A stretch of 13,113 nucleotides of DNA from Brachybacterium sp. (GTDB lineage: Bacteria; Actinomycetota; Actinomycetes; Actinomycetales; Dermabacteraceae). The DNA is taken from the NCBI GenBank assembly GCA_030451965.1, contig JAKDNE010000046.1, positions 1 through 13,113 on the forward strand, written 5' to 3'. How positions within the stretch are numbered: position 1 is the stretch's first letter; every line of letters starts with the position of its first letter. The translations under genes and the position numbers were made by a program. Below the pieces are notes generated by a model. It ran no database searches. It was given only the letters and a program-made list of their open reading frames with translations, and had not been told where the DNA came from. Shown piece by piece: positions 1 to 6,405 of the stretch.

Positions 1-1059
1 GGGGCGCTGCTCCTGGACCGCCTGGCGGGGCTGGGCGGCGCGCGGCGGGGCTGCCTGCTCGGCGCGCGGGGCCGGACGCTGCTGCGGGGCGATGTCGTGG
101 CGCGGGGCCGGGCCACCGCCCTCGAAGCCGGCGGCGATGACGGTCACGCGGACCTCGTCGCCCAGGGCGTCGTCGATGACGGAGCCGAAGATGATGTTCG
201 CGTCCGGGTGAGCGGCTTCCTGGACCAGGCGGGCCGCCTCGGAGACCTCGTACAGGCCGAGGTCGCTGCCGCCCTGGATGGACAGCAGGACGCCGTACGC
301 GCCATCGATGGAGGCCTCCAGCAGCGGGCTGGAGACGGCGAGCTCGGCGGCCTGGAGTGCTCGGTCCTCCCCCCGCGCGGAGCCGATGCCCATCAGGGCG
401 CTGCCCGCTCCCTGCATGACGGACTTGACGTCTGCGAAGTCGAGGTTGATCAGGCCCGGGGTGGTGATCAGGTCGGTGATGCCCTGGACACCGGAGAGCA
501 GGACCTGGTCCGCGCTCTTGAAGGCGTCGAGCATGGAGACCTGCTTGTCCGCGATGGACAGCAGGCGATCGTTGGGGATCACGATGAGGGTGTCGACCTC
601 GGCCTGCAGGGAGGCGATGCCCGACTCGGCCTGGGTGGAGCGGCGGCGGCCCTCGAAGGTGAAGGGGCGGGTGACCACGCCGATGGTCAGCGCGCCGAGG
701 CTGCGGGCGATCTTGGCGACCACGGGGGCGCCGCCGGTGCCGGTGCCGCCGCCCTCGCCGGCGGTCACGAAGACCATGTCGGCCCCGCGCATGACCTCTT
801 CGATCTCCTCGGCGTGGTCCTCGGCGGCTCGCTTGCCGACCTCGGGGTCGGCGCCGGCGCCGAGTCCACGGGTGATGTCCTTGCCGACGTCGAGCTTGAC
901 GTCCGCGTCGGACATCAGCAGCGCCTGCGCATCGGTGTTGATCGCGATGAACTCGACGCCCTTCATCCCGGACTCGATCATGCGGTTGACAGCATTGACA
1001 CCTCCGCCGCCGACGCCGACGACCTTGATGACTGCGAGTGAGATCTGGGTTCCGGCCAC
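1..1059 (-). CDS. ftsZ: Cell division protein FtsZ (3' end beyond window)
   Basis: FtsZ is the tubulin-like GTPase that polymerises into the cytoplasmic division ring and recruits the divisome. The 353 codons present cover the whole globular domain. Visible motifs are the N-terminal glycine-rich nucleotide loop (GVGGGGVNAVNRMIE, starting near residue 15), the tubulin signature GGGTGTG at 103-109, and the T7 catalytic loop NLDFADVK at 205-212, which completes the GTPase site of the neighbouring subunit. The globular domain closes near residue 313 with the VTVIAAGF strand. From about 314 the protein is a Pro/Ala/Gln/Arg-rich disordered linker that runs off the window edge, so the conserved C-terminal peptide that binds partner proteins is not seen. 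The GTG start at 1057-1059 is preceded by AAGGA with 7-base spacing, and no in-frame start codon lies in the bases just upstream. It follows ftsQ after a 216-base gap. Identification is essentially certain. Confidence 0.98.
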   Translation of the reverse strand, partial: MAGTQISLAVIKVVGVGGGGVNAVNRMIESGMKGVEFIAINTDAQALLMSDADVKLDVGKDITRGLGAGADPEVGKRAAEDHAEEIEEVMRGADMVFVTAGEGGGTGTGGAPVVAKIARSLGALTIGVVTRPFTFEGRRRSTQAESGIASLQAEVDTLIVIPNDRLLSIADKQVSMLDAFKSADQVLLSGVQGITDLITTPGLINLDFADVKSVMQGAGSALMGIGSARGEDRALQAAELAVSSPLLEASIDGAYGVLLSIQGGSDLGLYEVSEAARLVQEAAHPDANIIFGSVIDDALGDEVRVTVIAAGFEGGGPAPRHDIAPQQRPAPRAEQAAPPRAAQPRQAVQEQRP

Positions 1060-1066
1060 GTTTGGG

Positions 1067-1071
1067 TCCTT
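1067..1071 (-). promoter_or_regulatory. Shine-Dalgarno site of ftsZ
   Basis: AAGGA reads on the minus strand 7 bases ahead of a GTG codon at 1059-1057. It decides the ftsZ start: the codons immediately upstream in frame contain no ATG, GTG or TTG, and translation from this GTG gives the expected short N-terminus before the first FtsZ strand. Confidence 0.8.
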
Positions 1072-1137
1072 GCTCTTGTCGTTCCTCCGCGGAGTGGGGC
1101 CTGCGTCGCACCTGGTCGTGGACTTCCGAAACCCTGG

Positions 1138-1152
1138 ACCTCTAGTTGAGGT
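1138..1152 (-). repeat. Small inverted repeat in the ftsZ leader
   Basis: ACCTC and GAGGT are perfect 5-bp arms around a 5-base loop. If transcription starts at the predicted promoter, this hairpin lies in the ftsZ leader, about 80 bases before the GTG. It is not followed by a T-tract and is too short to call a terminator or riboswitch. Confidence 0.3.
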
Positions 1153-1183
1153 TCGGACTTCGGGGCACCTCCCCTTTCCTCTG

Positions 1184-1212
1184 ACGCTAGGGACAGGTGC
1201 ACCTGCACGCAA
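1184..1212 (-). promoter_or_regulatory. Candidate ftsZ promoter
   Basis: On the minus strand TTGCGT (1212-1207) and TAGCGT (1189-1184) are separated by exactly 17 bases. The -10 fits the loose actinobacterial TANNNT consensus and the -35 keeps the TTG core. The transcript would start near 1177 and leave a leader of roughly 117 bases before the ftsZ GTG. Each hexamer matches the sigma-70 consensus at only three of six positions, so this rests on the spacing, the position in the only large gap and the palindrome in the spacer. It is a prediction, not a demonstrated promoter. Confidence 0.4.
1194..1205. promoter_or_regulatory. Perfect 12-bp palindrome, possible operator
   Basis: CAGGTGCACCTG is a perfect dyad lying wholly inside the 17-base spacer of the candidate ftsZ promoter. 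A protein bound here would block or reshape RNA polymerase binding, which is a common operator arrangement. I do not recognise the motif as the site of a named regulator. It could also be chance or a weak structural element. Confidence 0.35.
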
Positions 1213-1225
1213 ATACCGAGGGCGC

Positions 1226-1230
1226 GTGTC
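1226..1230 (-). promoter_or_regulatory. GACAC pentamer, possible WhiA site
   Basis: GACAC reads on the minus strand 13 bases upstream of the candidate -35 of ftsZ. GACAC is the core motif bound by WhiA in Streptomyces, and a WhiA/WhcD pair acts at the ftsZ promoter in Corynebacterium. Five bases are easily found by chance in a 216-base gap (about 0.4 expected on two strands), so the support is its position rather than its sequence. Confidence 0.25.
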
Positions 1231-1275
1231 GGCCTCCGAGGGCGGGCGAGATCACCGTGGTGACCTCGATCGGCG

Positions 1276-2301
1276 TCATCGGGTGACGGGTGCGACCGGT
1301 GAGGAGACGTCGATGACGGAGCCCGGCTGGCCGAGCAGCGCCTGGACCACCTCGGTCTTGAGCTCCGCGTCACGGGCGTCGCCCCATACGACGGTCGTGG
1401 TGCCGCCGCCCTCGAGGGCGAGCTCGAAGGAGACGTCGCTCGTGGTGGAGGCCGAGACCTCCCGTACCGCGCCGCGCAGCGATGCGGGCATCTCTGCGAG
1501 GACCTCGCTCATCGCGGCGGCCGCTCCTTCGGGATCGGTGGATCCGCTGCTGACCGCGAGGGGGACCAGGGTCTCCCCCTCCCCCGCGGCGGCAGGCAGC
1601 TGCTGACCGTCCTCGCCGACCACCACCGAGGTGCCGTCCAGTCCGGTGAGCACCGCGATCGGCGTGGTCTCGGTGATGCTCACCCGGACCCCGTCCGGCC
1701 AGATCCGCTCGACGTCGACGGAAGCGACGCCCGGCAGTGCGCCCACCTCCTCGGCGATCTCCCCGGTGGGCACCAGCAGCACGCTGCCGTCGGCCCGCGG
1801 CGCCGCGATGGTGCGGACCTCCGCCTCCTCGACGTATCCGGTGCCGTCGACCGCCACCTCGTGGACCTGCAGAGCCGGCAGGAAGATAGCGGTGACCAGC
1901 GCGGCGACCACCACCAGTGCCGCGATCGCGGTGCCGGCGAGGATCGCGCGGCGACGTCGGCGCCAGGGGCGTCCCGCCACCAGCTCTCGGAAGCGGCCGG
2001 CGGCCTGGACCACCCGCCCGCCCTCCGTCGGCTCGTCGGCGGCGGGGGCGATCGGAGGCGGACGGCCGACGGTCCGGGAGCGGGGGCGCGGAGCCGGCGA
2101 GGCCGACGGTGCAGAACGCGCCGAGGCGGCCGAGCGCGCCGGGGTCGCCGGGGGCGTCCTGCGCGAAGCGGTCGGAGCCGGGCGCGCCTCCGCCGGGCGC
2201 TGTCGGGCCTCCGGTGCCGCCGACGTGCGCCGCGGGCTCGGGGACGCTGCCGAACGGCGAGGGCTCTGGCGCGGACGGGGCGCGGTAGGGCGTCGAGTCA
2301 T
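1276..2301 (-). CDS. ftsQ: Cell division protein FtsQ/DivIB
   Basis: This is the bitopic divisome scaffold that bridges the early ring proteins and the septal synthase FtsW-FtsI. The 341-residue product has a long cytoplasmic tail (1-118) rich in Arg, Pro, Ala and Ser, a basic RRRRR cluster just before the membrane, one transmembrane helix at about 119-142, a POTRA domain at about 144-213 (VHEVAVDG opening; GVASVDVERIWPDGVRVSITE near 191-211), then the FtsQ/DivIB beta domain to the end. The tail is much longer than in E. coli FtsQ (under 30 residues) but long tails are usual in actinobacteria. The ATG start overlaps the murC stop by one base (TGATG) and has GAGGA 8 bases upstream at 2310-2314, so translation is probably coupled to murC. 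The same frame stays open upstream into murC, but that part is not FtsQ. Confidence 0.93.
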   Translation of the reverse strand: MTRRPTAPRPRQSPRRSAASPSPRRTSAAPEARQRPAEARPAPTASRRTPPATPARSAASARSAPSASPAPRPRSRTVGRPPPIAPAADEPTEGGRVVQAAGRFRELVAGRPWRRRRRAILAGTAIAALVVVAALVTAIFLPALQVHEVAVDGTGYVEEAEVRTIAAPRADGSVLLVPTGEIAEEVGALPGVASVDVERIWPDGVRVSITETTPIAVLTGLDGTSVVVGEDGQQLPAAAGEGETLVPLAVSSGSTDPEGAAAAMSEVLAEMPASLRGAVREVSASTTSDVSFELALEGGGTTTVVWGDARDAELKTEVVQALLGQPGSVIDVSSPVAPVTR

Positions 2302-3821
2302 CAGCCGAGTCCTCGGGCGGAGTCCAGAGCGGCCATCAGCCCGGGTGTGGTCTCCACGATGTCCCCGGCGCCGAGCATCAGCAGCAGGTCGCCGGGCCGG
2401 GCGGCGGAGACGACGCGGCTGACGAGATCGTCCGCGCCGGCGACCGGTTCCACGGACTCGGCGGCGAGGTCGGTGACCGTGCGGGCGTCGATCGTCGGGT
2501 CCGGATCCTCGCGGGCCGCGTAGACGGGCAGCACCCAGGCCAGATCGGCGGCCGAGAGCGCAGCGGCGAAGTCGACCGCGAAGTCGCGGGTGCGGGAGAA
2601 CAGGTGCGGCTGGAAACCGACCAGGACTCGTCCCGGCGCCGGCTGCGCGGCGATGATCCCACGAGCCGCGGCGACGGTCGCAGCCACCTCCCGCGGATGG
2701 TGGGCGTAGTCGTCCACGACTGTGACTCCGCCGGCGGATCCGGCCACGTCGAAGCGACGGGAGGCTCCCGTGAAGGTCCCCAGCCCGGCGGCGAGGGCGG
2801 CGAGGTCGGCCTCGGGAACAGCGGCGGCGGTCGCGGCGAGGGCACCGAGGGAGTTGAGCACGTTGTGGTGCCCGGTCACCGACAGCTGTGCGGTGAGCCC
2901 TCCGCTGGGCGTGTCGATCTCGATCTCGGCGCCGCGGGGGCCGCTGCGCTCCTGCCGCAGCGCCCACTGGACGTCCTCGCCGGTGCCGTAGCGCACGACG
3001 GTGAGTCCGTGTTGCTCGGCCCGCTGACCGAGCGCCCGGGCGCCCGGGTCGTCCGCGCACACCACCAGCGTGCCGCCGGGGGTGAGCTGCCTGGTGAGGG
3101 CATCGAACGCCGCGGTGAGGTGGGCGGCATCGCCATGGAAGTCGAGGTGGTCGGGCTCGAGGTTCGTGACCACCAGGGAACGCGGGGCGAAGGCGAGGAA
3201 GGAGCCGTCGGACTCGTCGGCCTCGACGACTGCGAGACCGGTGGCCGAGGGGGGCGCCGACGGCTCGGCGCCGAGCCCGGCGTTGCGGCCCAGATCGGGC
3301 ACCGCCGCGCCGAGCGCCCAGGCGGGGTCGTGCCCGGCACCGCGCAGCGCGGACACGGCCATCCCGGTGGTGGTGGTCTTTCCGTGGGTTCCGGCGACGG
3401 CGACCAGCTCGTGGCCGCTGAGCAGCCCGGCCAGAGCGGCGGCGCGGTGGATGACCGGGATCCCGCGCTCGCGGGCCGCGAGCACCTCGGGATTGTCGGC
3501 GCGCACCGCGGTGGAGACGATCACCAGGTCCAGGTCCGCGGCCAGCAGGTCCGCGTCGAAGCCGATGCCGATGCGGGCGCCGGCCGCCCGCAGCGGGGCG
3601 ATGAACTGGCCGTCCTGCGAGTCGGAGCCGCTGACGGTGAGCCCGGACTCGAGCGCGAGGCGGGCGACGGCGCTCATCCCGGCACCACCGATGCGCACCA
3701 CGTGCACCGAGCGCACGTCCCTGTCCGCGGGCCAGTCCGGCTGGGTGACCACGTCACCGGCGCGCAGGATCGTGCGCGGAGTCACCGGTGGCAGGGAACC
3801 GTTCTCGGGGGCAGCAGTCAT
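2301..3821 (-). CDS. murC: UDP-N-acetylmuramate--L-alanine ligase
   Basis: MurC is the cytoplasmic ATP-dependent ligase that adds L-alanine to UDP-MurNAc, the first amino-acid step of the peptidoglycan stem peptide. The 506-residue protein shows the three Mur-ligase domains: the UDP-binding domain with IGGAGMS at 44-50, the ATP domain with the P-loop GTHGKTT at 144-150, EADESD at 200-205 and NLEPDHLDFHG at 220-230, and the C-terminal domain with ASRRFD at 353-358 and DDYAHHP at 370-376. Residue 43 is Arg where most MurC proteins have the first Gly of GIGGxGMS. About 38 residues precede the first strand, a slightly long N-terminus. The ATG has no good Shine-Dalgarno and sits 35 bases after the murG stop, the loosest junction upstream of ftsQ; a TANNNT -10 could give a leaderless start. 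Its stop overlaps the ftsQ start. Confidence 0.97.
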   Translation of the reverse strand: MTAAPENGSLPPVTPRTILRAGDVVTQPDWPADRDVRSVHVVRIGGAGMSAVARLALESGLTVSGSDSQDGQFIAPLRAAGARIGIGFDADLLAADLDLVIVSTAVRADNPEVLAARERGIPVIHRAAALAGLLSGHELVAVAGTHGKTTTTGMAVSALRGAGHDPAWALGAAVPDLGRNAGLGAEPSAPPSATGLAVVEADESDGSFLAFAPRSLVVTNLEPDHLDFHGDAAHLTAAFDALTRQLTPGGTLVVCADDPGARALGQRAEQHGLTVVRYGTGEDVQWALRQERSGPRGAEIEIDTPSGGLTAQLSVTGHHNVLNSLGALAATAAAVPEADLAALAAGLGTFTGASRRFDVAGSAGGVTVVDDYAHHPREVAATVAAARGIIAAQPAPGRVLVGFQPHLFSRTRDFAVDFAAALSAADLAWVLPVYAAREDPDPTIDARTVTDLAAESVEPVAGADDLVSRVVSAARPGDLLLMLGAGDIVETTPGLMAALDSARGLG

Positions 3822-3827
3822 GTGATC

Positions 3828-3833
3828 ACGGTA
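3828..3833 (-). promoter_or_regulatory. Possible -10 element for a leaderless murC transcript
   Basis: TACCGT on the minus strand fits TANNNT and ends six bases before the murC ATG, so transcription would begin at or next to the A of the start codon. The murC start has no clear Shine-Dalgarno; the bases directly ahead of it form the palindrome GTGATCAC (3822-3829). Leaderless genes with this spacing are common in actinobacteria. I find no convincing -35 at 16-18 bases upstream, so the call is weak. Confidence 0.25.
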
Positions 3834-3856
3834 ATCCGCTCGGTGGGTCGCTCGGG

Positions 3857-4945
3857 TCAGGCTCGGCGTGCGACGCCGGTCACCACGTCGGCCATCACCT
3901 CGGCGGCATCGGCGATCCCGAAGGTGCGCGCGGCCTCGCTCATCGCCCGCAGCCGGTCCCGGTCCAGCAGCAGCGGCAGCACCTGCCCGGTCAGGTAGGC
4001 GGCGTCGAGCTCGGCATCGGCGATCATCAGGGCGCCGCCGGCGTCGACGACCTGCTCTCCGTTCAGGGCCTGCTCGCCGTTGCCGATGGGCAGCGGGACC
4101 AGCACGGCGGGGAGCCCGACGGCGGTGAGCTCGCTGACCGTCCCGGCGCCGGACCGGGTCAGGGCGAGGTCCGCCGCAGCGTAGGCGTCCTCCATCGCGC
4201 TCACGTACTCCAGGACGCGGTATCCCTCGTGCTCGGGCAGGTCACCGGCCTTTCCGCGACCTGAGATGTGCAGGATCTGCGCTCCCGCGCCGACGAAGTC
4301 CTTCGCGGACTCCGCCACGGCGGTGTTCAGGCGCTGGGCGCCGAGGGAGCCCCCGGTGACCAGGAGCACGGGGCGGGAGGGGTCCAGGCCCATGCTCCGC
4401 ACCGCCTCCTCACGCCGTGCGGCGCGATCGAGACGGGCGATCGCCTCCCGCATCGGCATGCCGATGCGGCGCGCGCCGGGCAGGCTCGAACCCTCGAACG
4501 CGGTGAGGACCGCCTTGGCCCGGGGCGCACCGAGCCGGTTGGCCAGCCCCGGCCGACGGTTCGCCTCATGGACCACCAGCGGGCGCCGCAACGAGGCGGC
4601 CGCGAGGTAGGCGGGCGGGCAGACGTAGCCGCCGAACCCGGCGACCACGTCGATCTCGCGCTCGCGCAGCAGGGTGCGGACCTCGCGCAGGGTGCTCAGG
4701 AAGCGGATCGGGAAGCGCAGCGCAGCACCGTTCGGGCGGCGCGGGAAGGGCACCTTGTCGATCGTGATCAGCTCGAGGCCAGCCGCGGGCACCAGGTCGG
4801 CTTCGAGCCCCTGCGGGGTCCCGAGCACGGTGACCTCGGCCTCGGGGCAGCGACGGGTGATCTGGGCGGCGGTGGCCAGCAGCGGCGAGACATGCCCGGC
4901 GCTGCCGCCCCCGGCCAGGAGGATGCGAGGCGTGGTGGAGGACAT
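3857..4945 (-). CDS. murG: Lipid II synthase MurG (GlcNAc transferase)
   Basis: MurG works at the inner face of the membrane and transfers GlcNAc from UDP-GlcNAc to lipid I, making lipid II. The 362-residue product is a GT-B glycosyltransferase: GGGSAGHVSP at 12-21 is the first glycine loop, GFGGYV at 103-108 the second, HEANRRPGLANR at 126-137 the acceptor-side motif, GGSLGAQRLN at 198-207 opens the C-terminal domain, and RSGAGTVSEL at 264-273 with PLPIGNGEQALN at 284-295 forms the UDP-GlcNAc pocket. The IGNGEQ form in the last motif is, from memory, usual for actinobacteria. The ATG overlaps the ftsW stop by one base (TGATG) and has GAAGG five bases upstream, so coupling to ftsW is likely. 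The upstream extension of this frame runs inside ftsW and carries no MurG sequence. Confidence 0.97.
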   Translation of the reverse strand: MSSTTPRILLAGGGSAGHVSPLLATAAQITRRCPEAEVTVLGTPQGLEADLVPAAGLELITIDKVPFPRRPNGAALRFPIRFLSTLREVRTLLREREIDVVAGFGGYVCPPAYLAAASLRRPLVVHEANRRPGLANRLGAPRAKAVLTAFEGSSLPGARRIGMPMREAIARLDRAARREEAVRSMGLDPSRPVLLVTGGSLGAQRLNTAVAESAKDFVGAGAQILHISGRGKAGDLPEHEGYRVLEYVSAMEDAYAAADLALTRSGAGTVSELTAVGLPAVLVPLPIGNGEQALNGEQVVDAGGALMIADAELDAAYLTGQVLPLLLDRDRLRAMSEAARTFGIADAAEVMADVVTGVARRA

Positions 4946-6405
4946 CAGGACCTTCGGGAGGAGGGGGAGGCGCCGCGGCGTGCAGTCCGCGTGCGGGAGG
5001 TCGCGGAGCGCTCCGCCGGCGCCGAGCGCTTCGCTGAGCCGGCCGATCGCTTCGCGGTGCGGGCCCGGCGCTTCGCGGGAGCAGAGCGTGCGACCGCGGG
5101 CTCCGCAGTGCGTCCGCGGGGCGCCGGCAGCACGCTGATGGAGCTGCGCACCGAGCGCAGCCGAGCACCGATGGCCTCTGCGGCACCCGGTTCCCGACGG
5201 GCGAAGGAGATCAGCACGCCGAGGGCGAGCATGGACGCCAGCAGCGCGGAGCCGCCGGAGGAGATGAACGGCAGCGGCACCCCGATGACGGGCAGCAGAC
5301 CGGTGACCACCATCATGTTCACGGAGGCCTGGCCGAGCAGCCAGGCGCTGATGCCGGCCACGGTGATCTGCATGAAGCCGTCGTCGAGACGGGTGATCAT
5401 CCGCGCCATGATCAGTGCGAAGACCGTGAACAGCAGCAGCACGCCGAGGGTGCCGATCAGGCCGAGCTCCTCGCCGAGGATCGCGAAGATGTAGTCGTCC
5501 TGCGCAGCGGGGAGCCGGCCCCATTTCTGGCGGGACTCGCCGAGCCCCACGCCCCACCAGCCGCCCTCGGCGAGGCCCATCAGCCCCTGGTCCGACTGAT
5601 AGCAGGAGTCCCCCTCGCAGATCCCGTGGAGCCAGTTCGTGATGCGCGCCATGCGGTTCGCACTGGTGATGGTCAGGACGAGGATCCCGAGCAGACCTGC
5701 GGCACCCGCGAGGGCGAACCAGCGCCGCGGGATGCCTGCCACCCACATCGCCGCGGCCACGAGCATGGCCATGATCAGCATGGTGCCCAGGTCGTGTCCG
5801 AGCATCACGAGGCCGAGGGAGAGGAGGACCCCGGGGAGCAGGGGGAAGAGCAGATGCGCGGGCCGGTGCAGGAGCGGCCGCTTCATGGAGAGCAGGGCCC
5901 CGAGCCAGACGGCGAGCGCGAGCTTGAGGAACTCGGAGGGCTGGAGCGTCAGCCCGGCGATCCGGATCCAGTTCTGGTTGCCGTCGACCTCCTCGCCGAG
6001 GCCGGGGACGAAGACCAGGCACTGCAGCAGGAGACCGATGCCGAGCAGCGGCCAGGCCGCCCGGCGGTAGAAGCCGGGAGGCAGCAGCGAGGCGAGCAAC
6101 AGCAGCACCAGCCCCATCGCGGCGAAGGCGCCCTGGCGGAACAGGCCGGCGAAGCCGGAGTTGCCGCGGGAGATGTTGAGGACCGCGGAGGACGACAGCA
6201 CCATCACCAGGCCCACGCTGACCAGCAGCGTGGCCACGACGATCAGTCCGTAGAAGTCGAGCGCCGGGGACCGCAGCCAGCCGGTGACGCCGTCCCGGAC
6301 GCGGTCGCCGATGTTGCCCAGCGGCTGCTCCTCGTCCGGCCGCACGACCTCGGTGGAGCGAGGTGACTCACGACGAGCTCCGCGGCGGGTGTCCTCCATC
6401 GTCAT
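4945..6405 (-). CDS. ftsW: Septal peptidoglycan glycosyltransferase FtsW (SEDS)
   Basis: FtsW polymerises lipid II into septal glycan strands in complex with the class B PBP encoded at the right edge. The 486-residue protein has a hydrophilic N-terminus (1-50), about ten membrane helices between 51 and 401, and family motifs: GNQNWI at 142-147, QPSEFLKLALAVW at 155-167, GHDLGTMLI at 203-211, GVGLGESRQKWGRLP at 285-299, DDYIFAILGEELGL at 303-316 with Asp304 as the probable catalytic aspartate, and PFISSGGSALLA at 379-390. An outside loop carries Cys263 and Cys268. The cytoplasmic tail (402-486) is strongly basic and holds three tandem heptads starting AKR at 444, 451 and 458. The start ATG overlaps the murD stop (ATGA) and AGGAG lies 7 bases upstream at 6413-6417; Met3 is a less likely alternative. 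Confidence 0.97.
   Translation of the reverse strand: MTMEDTRRGARRESPRSTEVVRPDEEQPLGNIGDRVRDGVTGWLRSPALDFYGLIVVATLLVSVGLVMVLSSSAVLNISRGNSGFAGLFRQGAFAAMGLVLLLLASLLPPGFYRRAAWPLLGIGLLLQCLVFVPGLGEEVDGNQNWIRIAGLTLQPSEFLKLALAVWLGALLSMKRPLLHRPAHLLFPLLPGVLLSLGLVMLGHDLGTMLIMAMLVAAAMWVAGIPRRWFALAGAAGLLGILVLTITSANRMARITNWLHGICEGDSCYQSDQGLMGLAEGGWWGVGLGESRQKWGRLPAAQDDYIFAILGEELGLIGTLGVLLLFTVFALIMARMITRLDDGFMQITVAGISAWLLGQASVNMMVVTGLLPVIGVPLPFISSGGSALLASMLALGVLISFARREPGAAEAIGARLRSVRSSISVLPAPRGRTAEPAVARSAPAKRRARTAKRSAGSAKRSAPAERSATSRTRTARRGASPSSRRS
5014..5076 (-). repeat. Three tandem 21-bp coding repeats in the ftsW tail
   Basis: The octamer GCGAAGCG recurs on the minus strand at 5076-5069, 5055-5048 and 5034-5027, exactly 21 bases apart. 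Each begins a heptad: AKRRART (444-450), AKRSAGS (451-457), AKRSAPA (458-464), followed by a decayed ERSATS. The repeat is in frame, inside the predicted disordered basic tail of FtsW, and probably arose by slippage or unequal exchange. Confidence 0.75.

Larger units (their letters stand above)
1060..1275 (-). other. Non-coding gap between ftsQ and ftsZ
   Basis: This 216-base stretch is the only sizeable gap in the cluster. Read on the minus strand it holds, in order: a 5-bp inverted repeat TCACC-2-GGTGA (1252-1263) just after the ftsQ stop, a GACAC pentamer (1226-1230), a candidate promoter with a palindromic spacer (1184-1212), a GGGG-5-CCCC inverted repeat (1162-1174), a 5-bp hairpin (1138-1152) and the ftsZ Shine-Dalgarno (1067-1071). 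No T-tract follows the inverted repeats, so I see no intrinsic terminator and read-through from ftsQ into ftsZ is likely. A separate promoter here is expected because ftsZ in several actinobacteria is transcribed from its own promoters in addition to the cluster transcript. Confidence 0.7.

Noticed and set aside
97..1041. Long plus-strand open frames opposite ftsZ (also opposite murC, murD, mraY, murF and murE)
   Set aside because: They are mirror frames of well-identified minus-strand genes in very GC-rich DNA where stops are rare. Their products are low-complexity Gly/Asp/Arg-rich sequences with no recognisable domain and no supporting ribosome site.
1162..1174. GGGG-5-CCCC inverted repeat after ftsQ as an intrinsic terminator
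   Set aside because: The stem is four base pairs and no T-run follows on the minus strand, so termination is unlikely.
1187..1279. 30-codon minus-strand frame whose ATG overlaps the ftsQ stop (ATGA)
   Set aside because: The overlap resembles the coupled junctions elsewhere, but the peptide has no recognisable feature, covers the candidate ftsZ promoter, and such a short frame is expected by chance. Conservation in relatives would revive it.
978..1373. Minus-strand 131-codon frame across the ftsQ-ftsZ gap
   Set aside because: It overlaps both ftsQ and ftsZ on the same strand in another frame, is Arg/Ser/Pro-rich and has no family resemblance.
2302..3060. Upstream extension of the ftsQ frame into murC
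   Set aside because: The frame happens to stay open, but its product inside murC is an Arg/Gly-rich shadow. The ATG overlapping the murC stop, with its own GAGGA, is the sensible start.
4946..6022. Upstream extension of the murG frame into ftsW
   Set aside because: The extra 359 residues are a shadow of ftsW; MurG homology begins right after the ATG at 4945.
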